DNA of 45,754 nt, from the NCBI GenBank assembly GCA_902774815.1, contig CACYJV010000025.1:1-45754 (forward strand), written 5' to 3'. The position numbers and the translations under genes were made by a program. The notes under the pieces were generated by a model. The model did not search any database. It worked only from the letters and a program-made list of their open reading frames with translations, and was not told where the DNA came from. This DNA comes from an uncultured Prevotellaceae bacterium. GTDB taxonomy: Bacteria; Bacteroidota; Bacteroidia; Bacteroidales; Bacteroidaceae. This document shows, in pieces, positions 24,240 through 33,163 of this stretch; the first letter of the stretch is position 1, and each line of letters opens with the position of its first letter.

Positions 24240-24662
24240 GTGAGAATACTATCCATCGACTACGGTAAGAAACGTACAGGAATAGCAGTCACCGATCCCC
24301 TGCAAATCATTGCAGGCGGATTGGCGACTGTTTCTACGTCCACACTCTACGATTTTCTTGTCGACTACATCGCTCGTGAACCTGTTGAGCGAATCATCAT
24401 TGGCGAACCCCGCCAACCCAATGGACAACCCAGTGAGAACCTGCAGCGAGTGCAGCAATTTGTCAACCGTTGGCGCAATCATCAACAAATACCCATTGAG
24501 TTCTACGATGAGCGCTTTACCTCGGTGCTGGCTCATCGAGCAATGATTGATGGGGGGCTGAAGAAGAAGGCGCGACAGGACAAGGCGCTTGTCGACGAGA
24601 TCAGTGCAACCATCATCCTGCAGGACTATATGCGCTCGCGCAGCAATCGACAACAAACATAA
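24240..24662 (+). CDS. ruvX: YqgF/RuvX-family putative Holliday junction resolvase
   Basis: 140 residues from a GTG start. The RNase H-fold motifs are clear: RILSIDYGKKRTGIAV (catalytic Asp), IIIGEPRQPNG, FYDERFTSV, and a final DEISATIILQDYM. YqgF is an essential nuclease linked to rRNA maturation, and was earlier predicted to resolve junctions. Earlier in-frame ATGs run into the SPOR gene and encode unrelated sequence, so GTG at 24240, which places the core motif at residue 2, is preferred. Confidence 0.9.
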   Translation: MRILSIDYGKKRTGIAVTDPLQIIAGGLATVSTSTLYDFLVDYIAREPVERIIIGEPRQPNGQPSENLQRVQQFVNRWRNHQQIPIEFYDERFTSVLAHRAMIDGGLKKKARQDKALVDEISATIILQDYMRSRSNRQQT

Positions 24663-24713
24663 AGGCGTCAGTCGCCCATCCTAAATCATCCATCAGTAAA
24701 TTGTAAATCTCTA

Positions 24714-25277
24714 ATGATCCTCCCTATCTATATTTATGGGCAGCCTGTGCTGAGAAAAGAGTCGGAAGACATCACTCCCGATTATCCCGGCTTGGCTGAA
24801 CTCATTCCCAACATGTTTGAAACCCTCACCGCATCTGATGGCGTCGGATTGGCCGCACCACAGATTGGTAAGAACATCCGACTGGCTGTCATTGACCTTG
24901 ACGTGATCAGCGATGACCTGCCTGAGTACAAGGATTTCCGTCGAGCCTACATCAACCCTCACATAGTTGAGATAGATGAAACGTCGCCCACGGAAACCAT
25001 GGAAGAAGGTTGTCTTTCGCTACCCGGTATCCATGAAAACGTGACGCGCTACACTCGCATTCGTGTGCAGTATCAGGACGAGCAGTTCCAGCAGCACGAC
25101 GAGTGGGTAGAGGGATTTCTGGCTCGTGTCATGCAACATGAATTTGACCATCTTGATGCAAAGATGTTCATCGACCATATCTCTCCCTTGCGCAAACAGC
25201 TCATTAAGGGAAAGTTGAAGTCGTTACTGCAGGGCCGCTATCGTTGCTCTTATCGTACAAAACCTGTGAGAAAGTAG
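24714..25277 (+). CDS. def: peptide deformylase
   Basis: A metalloenzyme that removes the formyl group from new N-termini. 187 residues, full length. All three motifs are present: GVGLAAPQ (43-50), EEGCLSLPG (97-105) with the metal Cys100, and QHEFDH (141-146) with the two metal His and the catalytic Glu. The order ruvX, def, TPR gene is common in Bacteroidales. Confidence 0.97.
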   Translation: MILPIYIYGQPVLRKESEDITPDYPGLAELIPNMFETLTASDGVGLAAPQIGKNIRLAVIDLDVISDDLPEYKDFRRAYINPHIVEIDETSPTETMEEGCLSLPGIHENVTRYTRIRVQYQDEQFQQHDEWVEGFLARVMQHEFDHLDAKMFIDHISPLRKQLIKGKLKSLLQGRYRCSYRTKPVRK

Positions 25278-25311
25278 ACGAAACATTAGACACCAACAAC
25301 ATCAAGGATAT

Positions 25312-25352
25312 CCACTCCCTGCCCTTCCCTGTGGTGGAGGGGAGTAAAATGC
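25312..25352 (-). repeat. palindromic element, copy L1
   Basis: Minus-orientation copy between def and the TPR gene. On the plus strand it reads CCACTCCCTGCCCTTCCC, loop, then GGAGGGGAGTAAAATGC. It is the inverted partner of copy L2; the arms are about 41 bases long with few mismatches. Confidence 0.88.
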
Positions 25353-25356
25353 TTTT

Positions 25357-27387
25357 ATGATAATGAGAATCCCACAACGATACCAAGGCATACTACTCCC
25401 CTCCACCACAGGGAAGGGTAGGAGGTGGGCCTGCTGTTTGGTGTGGGTCTTTCTCTTATTGCTCATCCCCTCGTTTTCCTTTGCGCAATACAACACTGAA
25501 CGACTGACCATATCGGGTCAGATAGCCTATAGTAACCACGATTATGTCGTTGCTATGCAACACTTTAACCACGTTATTTCAAGTAAACCTTATCGCTATG
25601 AAGCGTGGTTTTATCGGGGGCTTTGCAAACTTCAACTCGATGACTATGTTGGAGCAGAAAGTGACTTTAACAAAGCAGTTGAACTGAACCCTTATGTACA
25701 CGAATTATTCAGCGCCCGGGCCGAGAGCCGTATCCGACTGAAGAAATTTGCCGAGGCGCTCGACGATTACGAGCAGGCGTTACGTCTTTTCCCCGATCAC
25801 GACGGCTATTGGTTCAACCGTGCCTATTGCCGATTTTTCCTGAAAGACTATCAGCAGGCTCACGACGATCTCAACTACATCGTGAAGCGTTGGCCTGACA
25901 TGAATATGGCTTATGCCTTCCAGACCGAAATCTATCTTAATGAAAACGATACCATAACTGCTGCCCAGTGGCTTGACAAGACTTTGGAACACAATCCCTA
26001 CGATGGCAATTCCTGGTCAATCTTGGCACGACTGAACATGCAACGAAAGAATTGGCAGGTGGCTGATTCGGCTTTCACCAAGGCCATTCACTATCAGCCA
26101 CGCGTGGTGAACAACTATATGTATCGTGCCATGGTCAGAGTCAATCTGAACCGCCTGCGACAGGCTATGGAGGATTATGACAAGGCCATCGACATGAATC
26201 CCAATAACTTCTTGTGTCACTACAATCGCGGATTGCTACGACTGCAATTGGGCGACGATAATCGTGCCATTGAAGACTTCAATTTTGTGTTGCGCTATGA
26301 GCCCAATAACCTGCAGGCTCTCTACAATCGTGCCTTGCTGCTTGATAGGACAGGCAACTATCGGGCGGCCATCGTTGACTATAGCCGCGTCATTGAGACC
26401 TTCCCCAACTTTTGGTCAGGTCTTTTGGCACGTGCTCAGTGCTATCGTCGACTCGGCATGACACAGAAGGCCGAGCTCGACGAATTCCGCGTCACCAAGG
26501 CACAGCTCGATAAGCATCTCGGCATACAGCAACGATGGAGCAAGTCGAAACTTCGTGAAATGCGTAAGCTCAGCGATGTCGACGTGGAGAAGTACGACCA
26601 GTGGGTGGTGGTCGATGAAGAGGTCATGACTCCGCAGTATAAGAATGAGTACCGCGGTCAGGTACAGAACCGGCAGGTAGAGAACGAGCTCATGCCGTTG
26701 TTCTCGCTCTCATTCATGCCCAATCACAGCGGCATCAATACCCATCGTATTGTAGATCAGCAACTTGAGTTGTTCGTTACACGCGAGCATCCCAAGCGAA
26801 TCATGTACATCGTTTGCCGTCCCGAAACCACAGATGAAGATCAGGCACAAGCCATCTTTGCTACGATCGACTCGCTGTCGGCAGCTATTGCACACACTTC
26901 GGACGTGGCTTCGGCTAAACCCTTGTTGCTGCAACGGGCTGTCGGACATGCCACAACTCACAACTATGCCGAAGCCGTCAACGACCTGACCGATCTTCTG
27001 TCCATCGATTCAACCCTTGTGCTGGCCTATTGGCAGCGTGCTTTCTGTAGTCACATGTTGGTCGACTACGGCGGTTTACAGGGCTTGGAGAACCAGATTA
27101 GTGCACGAAGGGCTGTCGACGACTTGAAACACGCCCTTAAAGGCGATCCCGACAATGCTTTGCTCGTCTATAACCTTGCGACTATCTATGCCCAGCAGAA
27201 GGATTACCAACAAGCCATCGACCTGTTCCGCCGCTCATTACAACTCAATCCAAGCCTTGCCGAGGCATGGTACAATCTGGGGCTAACCCGTCTTTCTGCA
27301 GGGCAACGCGACGAAGCAATCAAAGACTTGAGCAAAGCTGGCGAACTGGGCCTCTACGATGCCTATAGTGTCATGAAAGTGCGATAG
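25357..27387 (+). CDS. exported tetratricopeptide-repeat protein
   Basis: 676 residues. A signal peptide (hydrophobic VWVFLLLLIPSFSFAQ, about 29-44) is followed by at least eight TPR units (about 50-380), a middle domain (about 390-560), and more TPR units (about 565-670; GDPDNALLVYNLATIYAQQ). It is likely a periplasmic or outer-membrane-associated scaffold; partners are unknown. The start is odd. The ATGs at 25357 and 25363 lie in the 35-base loop between inverted elements L1 and L2, and L2 encodes the basic residues GKGRR in front of the hydrophobic core. TTG/GTG starts after L2 would leave no positive charge. It ends at a strong terminator. Confidence 0.85.
   Translation: MIMRIPQRYQGILLPSTTGKGRRWACCLVWVFLLLLIPSFSFAQYNTERLTISGQIAYSNHDYVVAMQHFNHVISSKPYRYEAWFYRGLCKLQLDDYVGAESDFNKAVELNPYVHELFSARAESRIRLKKFAEALDDYEQALRLFPDHDGYWFNRAYCRFFLKDYQQAHDDLNYIVKRWPDMNMAYAFQTEIYLNENDTITAAQWLDKTLEHNPYDGNSWSILARLNMQRKNWQVADSAFTKAIHYQPRVVNNYMYRAMVRVNLNRLRQAMEDYDKAIDMNPNNFLCHYNRGLLRLQLGDDNRAIEDFNFVLRYEPNNLQALYNRALLLDRTGNYRAAIVDYSRVIETFPNFWSGLLARAQCYRRLGMTQKAELDEFRVTKAQLDKHLGIQQRWSKSKLREMRKLSDVDVEKYDQWVVVDEEVMTPQYKNEYRGQVQNRQVENELMPLFSLSFMPNHSGINTHRIVDQQLELFVTREHPKRIMYIVCRPETTDEDQAQAIFATIDSLSAAIAHTSDVASAKPLLLQRAVGHATTHNYAEAVNDLTDLLSIDSTLVLAYWQRAFCSHMLVDYGGLQGLENQISARRAVDDLKHALKGDPDNALLVYNLATIYAQQKDYQQAIDLFRRSLQLNPSLAEAWYNLGLTRLSAGQRDEAIKDLSKAGELGLYDAYSVMKVR
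25388..25443 (+). repeat. palindromic element, copy L2 (start of TPR gene)
   Basis: GCATACTACTCCCCTCC, loop, GGGAAGGGTAGGAGGTGGG, then a tail (CTGCTGTTTGGTGTGGG) like that of copy E. It is translated LLPSTTGKGRR, the same reading frame as copy B (LLPSLTERSRGR). Confidence 0.88.
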
Positions 27388-27423
27388 GGAATAGGGCATT
27401 TACGGCCTATTCCCCGTTTTTTT
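27387..27423 (+). terminator. terminator before the signalling island
   Basis: GGGAATAGG (27387-27395) pairs with CCTATTCCC (27406-27414), followed by T7 (27417-27423). It ends the ruvX-def-TPR transcript. Confidence 0.85.
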
Positions 27424-27452
27424 ACTTTAGTAAAACATTTTCTTCCATAAAA

Positions 27453-27484
27453 ATTGGGGGAGTCAATTATTTTTATTACTTTTG
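27453..27484 (+). promoter_or_regulatory. promoter of the signalling island
   Basis: ATTG (27453-27456), a 20-base spacer and TACTTTTG (27477-27484): 3 of 4 and full matches to the Bacteroidetes promoter. Transcription should begin near 27491, about 18 bases before the first ATG. It probably serves the genes from 27509 to 37642. Confidence 0.7.
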
Positions 27485-27508
27485 CAAGTTGAATAACTAG
27501 AAGCATAG

Positions 27509-28129
27509 ATGAATCCCAATAAGGATGGAGATGGCATGGAGCGTTTTTACACGCGACGTGGCCTTGCAAAACCTCAAACGACTACAGAACCTGTCGAAGG
27601 CGGCACCGTCTTTGGCGGTACACGTGTTGTCGTACCGAATGTCGTAACGGCTGCTCCGAAAGTTGCAGAACCTCTGAAGCCACAAGCCAAGCAACTATGC
27701 GGCTTGCTGGTTTCCTATTCCATGGATGGCGACGGGCAGTATTGGCCCCTTTACGAGGGAACAAATACGATAGGCAGTGACACTAAGAGCGACGTAACCC
27801 TTGTAGAGAGTTCCGTGGGTCCGCACCATGCTGAGCTAAAGATAAAGCAAGGCGATGACGGGTTGGAGGCAGTGCTGTCCGATTTTCTTACTGCAGGTGG
27901 AACCTATGTGAATGGCAGCAGGCTCAGCACCCAGGCTGTAGTGTGTTCCGATCGCGACATCCTTCAGTTTGGCAATCGCTGTCAAATGCTTCTAGTGCTT
28001 ATTGAGCGTGCTAAGTATGGACTTAAGACGGCAGACGAATATGAAAGCGATGCGCGTCAGCATCCCGAAGACGAATCGACTAGCGTCGGTGCGACCGTTT
28101 TCGACTCAACGCTGCAAATAGGCAAGTAA
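27509..28129 (+). CDS. FHA-domain protein with degenerate phosphothreonine site (FHA-1)
   Basis: 206 residues, cytoplasmic, first gene of the island. The N-terminus (1-60) is Pro/Thr-rich and may be a phosphorylation target (TTTEPVEGGTVFGGT). The FHA domain spans about 64-165. Compared with the usual pattern GR..SD....SR.H, here the Arg is Ser (IGSDTKSD, 88-95) and the binding Ser is Gly (VGPHHAE, 103-109). The later Asn (TYVNG, 132-136) is kept. The phospho-binding pocket may therefore be altered. The C-terminal tail (165-206) is acidic and carries Thr/Ser (STSVGATVFDST). The kinase gene begins 37 bases later. Confidence 0.85.
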   Translation: MNPNKDGDGMERFYTRRGLAKPQTTTEPVEGGTVFGGTRVVVPNVVTAAPKVAEPLKPQAKQLCGLLVSYSMDGDGQYWPLYEGTNTIGSDTKSDVTLVESSVGPHHAELKIKQGDDGLEAVLSDFLTAGGTYVNGSRLSTQAVVCSDRDILQFGNRCQMLLVLIERAKYGLKTADEYESDARQHPEDESTSVGATVFDSTLQIGK

Positions 28130-28166
28130 GTGACACGAGTCCAAATCAAAAAAAGATAATACAGAC

Positions 28167-29666
28167 ATGGCAATCAAGAAATTGCAAGGAGAGAGAGAAC
28201 GGCAGGAAGGAATCTATTATGAATTCGATACTCAAGGCACATTGCTCGGGGAAGGCTCTACGGGTTATGTGTTTCATGGGAAAAAGGTGACCGAAGCTAC
28301 GGGCGAAACCCACGATGTGGCCATCAAGTTTCTCTATAACGACCTGTCAGAGGAAAGCATCGAGCGTGCACGTCGCGAGGCCAATATTCACCTCCGCAAC
28401 GACAATCTCATTGAGATGCTGGGCTTCTTCGAAATTGATGAAGACGACAATGGCATTCCCGTAAAGCGCTATCATGTGGTGAGCGAACTCCTGACAGGTG
28501 TGATGCTCAGTGACTTGATGCATGGAAAGACGACCGATTCCGATGGTCACGAGATTCCTTTTGCCCGCGAACTCTATAACGAATATCTCGACAATCCCTA
28601 TCGTTTCACCGTCTTTGTCATTCAAAATGTGCTGGCAGGCCTGATGGCTCTGCACGATGCTGGCTATCTGCATCGCGACATCGATCCTGACAACATCATG
28701 ATCACGACCGATCGCCATGTGAAACTCATTGATTTTGGAATTGCAAAGAAGTTCAAGAACCTCGCCGACGAGAAGGCTCTGACGGCTGTCGGTCAGTTTG
28801 TAGGCAATGCATCCTATGCAGCCCCCGAGCTGGTGCTGGGCGACATTGAACATCAGAATGCCACAGTCGACATCTATGCTACTGGCATCCTGCTCTATCA
28901 GTGTCTGATTGGACATCTGCCTTTCGAGGGAACCACCCGCGAAGTGCTGCCTATGCAGCTTCATGCCAAGATGCCAATTAACGCTGTCAAGCAGACCGCC
29001 ATGCGAAAGGTCATCCTGAAGGCTACGGCCAAGGACCAGCGCAAGCGCTATCAGACCGCATCAGAATTCCGCGTGGCACTCGACCGCATTGCCAATCGTG
29101 CCTATCCCGAGCGGTTCATGGCCTTGAAGAAAGTGGGCGCAGTGCTCCTGCTCTTGTTGGCCCTTGCCCTGGTAGCATGGGGCGTGCGTTGGTTGGTGAA
29201 TGCCGTCCGCCATGGCGAGGCCGTAGCACCTGTTCCAACGCTCTATGACCATCTGAAGGATCCGGCCGAGGCCCAGAAGCATTTCGGTGAGTTGGAGAAA
29301 ATGTCGGAGAAAGGCGATGCCAATGCCACTTATCTGCTCAGCCGGCTCTATTTCGTGAGCGGAGTCAGCCATGACTATCGTCCAGACTCTGTGCGCCAGA
29401 TGCAGTTGGCACTCGAGCTGAAGCCCGATACGCGCAAGGCTCATGAACTGTTGTTGGAGACTATCAAGCAGAATCCGAAGGATTATCACGCCCTCTACGA
29501 GTTGGGCTGTGACTTCCTTGGTGGTCCGCAGCGCACCAATGGCGTCATTGCACGCGACATAGAGAAGGCCGACGAGTACTATCAGCAGGCTTTGAAGTAT
29601 GCTGAAGAGGCCGGCGATGAGGAATACCAGAAAATGATTAACGACCAGATTCGTAAATATCAATAA
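28167..29666 (+). CDS. membrane Ser/Thr-kinase-like protein 1
   Basis: 499 residues: kinase domain about 20-310, transmembrane helix about 323-344, extracytoplasmic tail about 345-499. Kinase elements are present: glycine loop LLGEGSTGYVF (26-36), VAIK Lys54, helix-C Glu71, DFG (189-191), APE (219-221). The catalytic loop is HRDIDPDN (169-176): Asp and Asn are kept, but the Lys of HRDxK is Asp. An insert (about 118-145) follows the hinge. The tail has Sel1/TPR-like helices (GDANATYLLSRLYF, YHALYELGCDF). It probably senses the periplasm and signals inward. Whether it phosphorylates normally is open because of the Lys-to-Asp change. It is ten bases upstream of kinase 2. Confidence 0.9.
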   Translation: MAIKKLQGERERQEGIYYEFDTQGTLLGEGSTGYVFHGKKVTEATGETHDVAIKFLYNDLSEESIERARREANIHLRNDNLIEMLGFFEIDEDDNGIPVKRYHVVSELLTGVMLSDLMHGKTTDSDGHEIPFARELYNEYLDNPYRFTVFVIQNVLAGLMALHDAGYLHRDIDPDNIMITTDRHVKLIDFGIAKKFKNLADEKALTAVGQFVGNASYAAPELVLGDIEHQNATVDIYATGILLYQCLIGHLPFEGTTREVLPMQLHAKMPINAVKQTAMRKVILKATAKDQRKRYQTASEFRVALDRIANRAYPERFMALKKVGAVLLLLLALALVAWGVRWLVNAVRHGEAVAPVPTLYDHLKDPAEAQKHFGELEKMSEKGDANATYLLSRLYFVSGVSHDYRPDSVRQMQLALELKPDTRKAHELLLETIKQNPKDYHALYELGCDFLGGPQRTNGVIARDIEKADEYYQQALKYAEEAGDEEYQKMINDQIRKYQ

Positions 29667-29676
29667 AAGAGTTACC

Positions 29677-30600
29677 ATGCCTATCAATCAAGTGCTGACA
29701 AAACCCGATGATCCCAATATATACCTCCTGGTCAACGGGCATGAATATCGATATAACCCGGAACAGAAGCCGCTGGGCAGTGGTGCCATGGGCACAGTCT
29801 ATCTGGGCTATGATTGCCTGACCAATGAGAAGGTGGCCGTGAAGCGCGTGAAGGACCAGTTTGCAAACAACAAACAGGTGCGTGAGCGTGCCAAGCAGGA
29901 GGCTTCGTTGGCTTTCCGTCATCCCAATCTTGTCGAGATGCTCGGCTATTGTGAGTTTGCACCCGATAAAGGCCCCATCTTCATCCTGAGCAAGGTGGTC
30001 GTCGGCGAAAGTGTCAGAGCCTACGTGAAGAACAACTTCCCAGATGGACTGGACAAGCCTGCCAAGGTGTGCCGCCTGATGTACTCAGCCCTTGATGCAC
30101 TCTCCTATATCCACTCGCGTGGTTTTGTGCATCGCGACATTAAGCCATCAAACATGATGGTCGAGGAGAATGGTAATCTGCGGCTGATGGATCTGGGCAT
30201 AGCCCGCATGAATGGTGGTAACAAGTTCTCGGTCGTAGGATTCATTGGCACGCCGCAGTACAGCGCGCCAGAACAAATCTTGCGAGGCATGGAGAACATC
30301 AAGGAGATAGGTCCGCAGACCGATATCTATGCGATGGGTATCACTATTTATGAACTCATCACCGGTACGAACCCCTTTAAGTCATCGACCGAGGCAGTGA
30401 CGCTATCGCAGCAGATAAAGATGAAGTTACCCGATAACAATGTTATCCCTTGGGCGATCATGAAAGTGCTCAGAAAAGCTACCGAGAAAGATACGACAAA
30501 GCGTTACCAGAGTGCCGATGAGTTCAAGGTGGCATTGCGCAACGCCGTTAACAGCGGTCGCAGCACAGTCGATTATATTCGTAAGTTCGTTAAGTTATAG
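29677..30600 (+). CDS. soluble Ser/Thr protein kinase 2
   Basis: 307 residues, no transmembrane helix, so a cytosolic kinase. The motifs are near canonical: glycine loop PLGSGAMGTVYLG (32-44), VAVK Lys56, Glu75, HRDIKPSN (152-159), a DLG instead of DFG (172-174), and GTPQYSAPE (191-199). DLG occurs in active bacterial Hanks-type kinases. The C-terminal lobe is complete (YQSADEFKVAL). As the only island kinase with an intact HRDxK it is the best candidate for catalysis and could activate its neighbours. It lies between kinase 1 and the PP2C gene with short gaps (10 and 25 bases). Confidence 0.93.
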   Translation: MPINQVLTKPDDPNIYLLVNGHEYRYNPEQKPLGSGAMGTVYLGYDCLTNEKVAVKRVKDQFANNKQVRERAKQEASLAFRHPNLVEMLGYCEFAPDKGPIFILSKVVVGESVRAYVKNNFPDGLDKPAKVCRLMYSALDALSYIHSRGFVHRDIKPSNMMVEENGNLRLMDLGIARMNGGNKFSVVGFIGTPQYSAPEQILRGMENIKEIGPQTDIYAMGITIYELITGTNPFKSSTEAVTLSQQIKMKLPDNNVIPWAIMKVLRKATEKDTTKRYQSADEFKVALRNAVNSGRSTVDYIRKFVKL

Positions 30601-30625
30601 TTTTTGATACCGAGTCAAACAGATA

Positions 30626-33100
30626 ATGACGATTCCAAAGATGAACATCGAAAAAATACATACTGCAGAAGTAACTGGTGCGGCAAGGTCAGAAATTGGC
30701 GGGCGATCTGAAAATCAGGACAGCTACCGTTGGGCCGAGACTCCTCTTGGCCTTCTCGTTACCGTTTGTGACGGCATGGGTGGAGGTCCTGCAGGCAAGA
30801 CGGCTTCGAGCATAGCCGTCGACGTCATTGCCGACAAGCTTTTGGCAACCCCCGAAGATGCTGCTGCAGAGCAAGCTGTTGTCGAGGCAGTAAAGGCTGC
30901 CAATCTGGAAGTCTACGAGAAATCGTGTTCGGCACAGGAATTCCATGGCATGGGCACCACTTGCACGGTGCTTTTGCTGATGGATGGCGAGGCCGTAATT
31001 GCCCATGTAGGTGATAGCCGTGTCTATCAGTTGCGCGGACATAAGAAGTTGTTCCGCACGTTCGATCACTCCATGGTGTTCGAACTTGTGCAGCAAAACA
31101 TCATCACTGAGGAACAGGCTCGTCAGTCGGCCCAGTCGAACATCATCACCCGTGCACTTGGACTGGACACCGATGTGGAAGTTGAGACTGCTATCGTTGA
31201 TTATCATGCAGGCGATCGCTTCATGCTTAGTTCTGATGGCATCCATGGCGTGATGCCAGAGAAGGAACTGCTCGCGCAACTGACCGACAAAAAAATGGAT
31301 GTTGCAGATATTGTTGAACATTTGACAGAAGAAGTGGAAAGCATCGGCCAGTCTAAAGGCGGTGCACATGATAATAATACCATTGTGTTGTTAGAAATTG
31401 AAAAGACTATGGACAACATGACATTTGGACAAAAGATGAAGAATTTTTTTGGAAAACTCTTTCTTATTGCCTCATTCCTACTGTTGGCACAGGCTGGATG
31501 GGCACAGTATTCAAACGTGAATCCATCGACCATGTTGTGGCAGGTGGAGCCAAAGTACGATGAGGCTACTCCTTTGTGCAAGGACGTCTGGTTGTTGCGC
31601 GACAGCAAAGGCTATACCATGCGCAACTTGCTTATCAACAGAAATGCTGCCGAGCGTTGCGACTCCATCACATCCATCTACGGAAACCATGCCTTGGCAC
31701 TGAAGCGTGCCGGTGCACGTTGGAAGGTAGTGGGTGTGATCAACAAGCAGCTGTGCTGCATGGAAAAGGTCGATGCCGATTGTTTCCTGCCTCCTATGAT
31801 GATGGTTTCCGGCGATATGGTTGCCGTCATGGGTAGCGATGGAAATCTTGGTTTTGTCAACAGCAAGGGCGACCTGATCGTGAAGCCTAAGTATAAGAAA
31901 GTCAATCCGTTCGTCGATGGCATTGCCTGTGTTGTCCAGCCTAACGGCAAGGAGCAGTATGTCGACAAGATTGGTCGTACCATCAGCATGGAGAATCCTG
32001 CTACGCCTCCTAGCTGGGACGAGAAGCTCGGCGACACTACCGATCCTACATTTAAGGTGGTGCATGCCACAAATGGACTCTATCATCTTTGCGAAGTCAT
32101 CAAGGTCACAGTGCGCAATAACGATGGCACCACACATCTTGAGGAAGAACTCCACCCTGTGACCCCGCCACAGTTTGAGGCCCTTACCCCCTTCTTCTCT
32201 GGCAACTATGCAGCCGCAAAGAAAGACGGAAAATGGGGTATCCTCAAGCGCAACAACATTGAAACCGTACTTGGCTCGCTTGTCAATGGCGACACGAAGT
32301 GCACTTATACCGTTCGTCTTGGACAGCACGTCGACCAGAAGAATATCGAGGTGCGCGTGGTGCCTAAGAAGGGACTCCCGAAGCTATTGGCCCCTGAGGC
32401 AAAGTCGACGGCCGACTGTCTTGTCTATGAGGTTTATCCCTCTGCCTACAGCGATCAGTTTGCCATGGAGTTGTCCTATAAAGGACTGAAGCAGAGCCTC
32501 ACACCTTACGTGGCACCCAAGCCCGAAGTGGTGGAGCAGGAGGTAAAGACAACGAACTATACGGCTTCAGGTAAGGTCTCGGAGGAACATGCCAAGCAAC
32601 AGGAAGTCGCCAAGGCTCTCGTGGATCAGACCACTCCTGCCAAGGTTGAGACTCCCCAGCAAGTGACTCCCCAGCAGCCCGTATCCCAACCCGAACAGAA
32701 GCCACAGCCCGTTGCCAAACCTGAGCCGAAGCCTCAACCTGTGGCTAAGCCAGAACCTAAGCCCCAACCTCAGCCTAAACCCGCAACAAACATGTCGGCT
32801 GATAAGGGCCTGATCATACGTGGCGTCTCGACGAAGAGCGATGTGGCCGACGTCAACGACAAGGTTTACTTCATTGTCGATGTAGGCAACGAACTCGCGT
32901 TTGTACAGAAGGGTAAGGTGACGCTTTCCGTCGGTGGCAAGGAATATTCGCAGATGGTCGATGTCTCGCCCAACGGCACCAAGAAAGTTCGTTTCACCGT
33001 TCCAGGCATCACGCAGGAGCGCTTTGTCAAAGTGTTTGCCAGACTTTCCAACGGTAAGTCTTCGACACCCCGTCAGATTCAGTTGAAACCATTCTATTAA
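30626..33100 (+). CDS. PP2C phosphatase fused to a periplasmic WG-repeat domain
   Basis: 824 residues. Cytoplasmic PP2C domain about 15-258: RSENQD (27-32), DGMGG (49-53), GDSRVY (129-134), SDG (203-205) and HDNNT (248-252), so all metal-binding Asp motifs are seen. A stretch at 271-294 follows (MKNFFGKLFLIASFLLLAQA, then GWAQ), which looks like a complete signal peptide. Then come WG-type repeats (about 300-560; GNYAAAKKDGKWGILKR), a beta domain, a Pro/Lys/Gln repeat linker of ten-residue units (about 680-715) and a C-terminal beta domain (about 725-824). It probably removes phosphate laid down by the island kinases, with the external part as sensor. An internal ATG at 31436 could start a separate secreted product. 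Confidence 0.9.
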   Translation: MTIPKMNIEKIHTAEVTGAARSEIGGRSENQDSYRWAETPLGLLVTVCDGMGGGPAGKTASSIAVDVIADKLLATPEDAAAEQAVVEAVKAANLEVYEKSCSAQEFHGMGTTCTVLLLMDGEAVIAHVGDSRVYQLRGHKKLFRTFDHSMVFELVQQNIITEEQARQSAQSNIITRALGLDTDVEVETAIVDYHAGDRFMLSSDGIHGVMPEKELLAQLTDKKMDVADIVEHLTEEVESIGQSKGGAHDNNTIVLLEIEKTMDNMTFGQKMKNFFGKLFLIASFLLLAQAGWAQYSNVNPSTMLWQVEPKYDEATPLCKDVWLLRDSKGYTMRNLLINRNAAERCDSITSIYGNHALALKRAGARWKVVGVINKQLCCMEKVDADCFLPPMMMVSGDMVAVMGSDGNLGFVNSKGDLIVKPKYKKVNPFVDGIACVVQPNGKEQYVDKIGRTISMENPATPPSWDEKLGDTTDPTFKVVHATNGLYHLCEVIKVTVRNNDGTTHLEEELHPVTPPQFEALTPFFSGNYAAAKKDGKWGILKRNNIETVLGSLVNGDTKCTYTVRLGQHVDQKNIEVRVVPKKGLPKLLAPEAKSTADCLVYEVYPSAYSDQFAMELSYKGLKQSLTPYVAPKPEVVEQEVKTTNYTASGKVSEEHAKQQEVAKALVDQTTPAKVETPQQVTPQQPVSQPEQKPQPVAKPEPKPQPVAKPEPKPQPQPKPATNMSADKGLIIRGVSTKSDVADVNDKVYFIVDVGNELAFVQKGKVTLSVGGKEYSQMVDVSPNGTKKVRFTVPGITQERFVKVFARLSNGKSSTPRQIQLKPFY

Positions 33101-33163
33101 GCAGCCATACACCTTTATATATAAATAAGGTGTGACTATAAAATACGCATATATATACAAACG

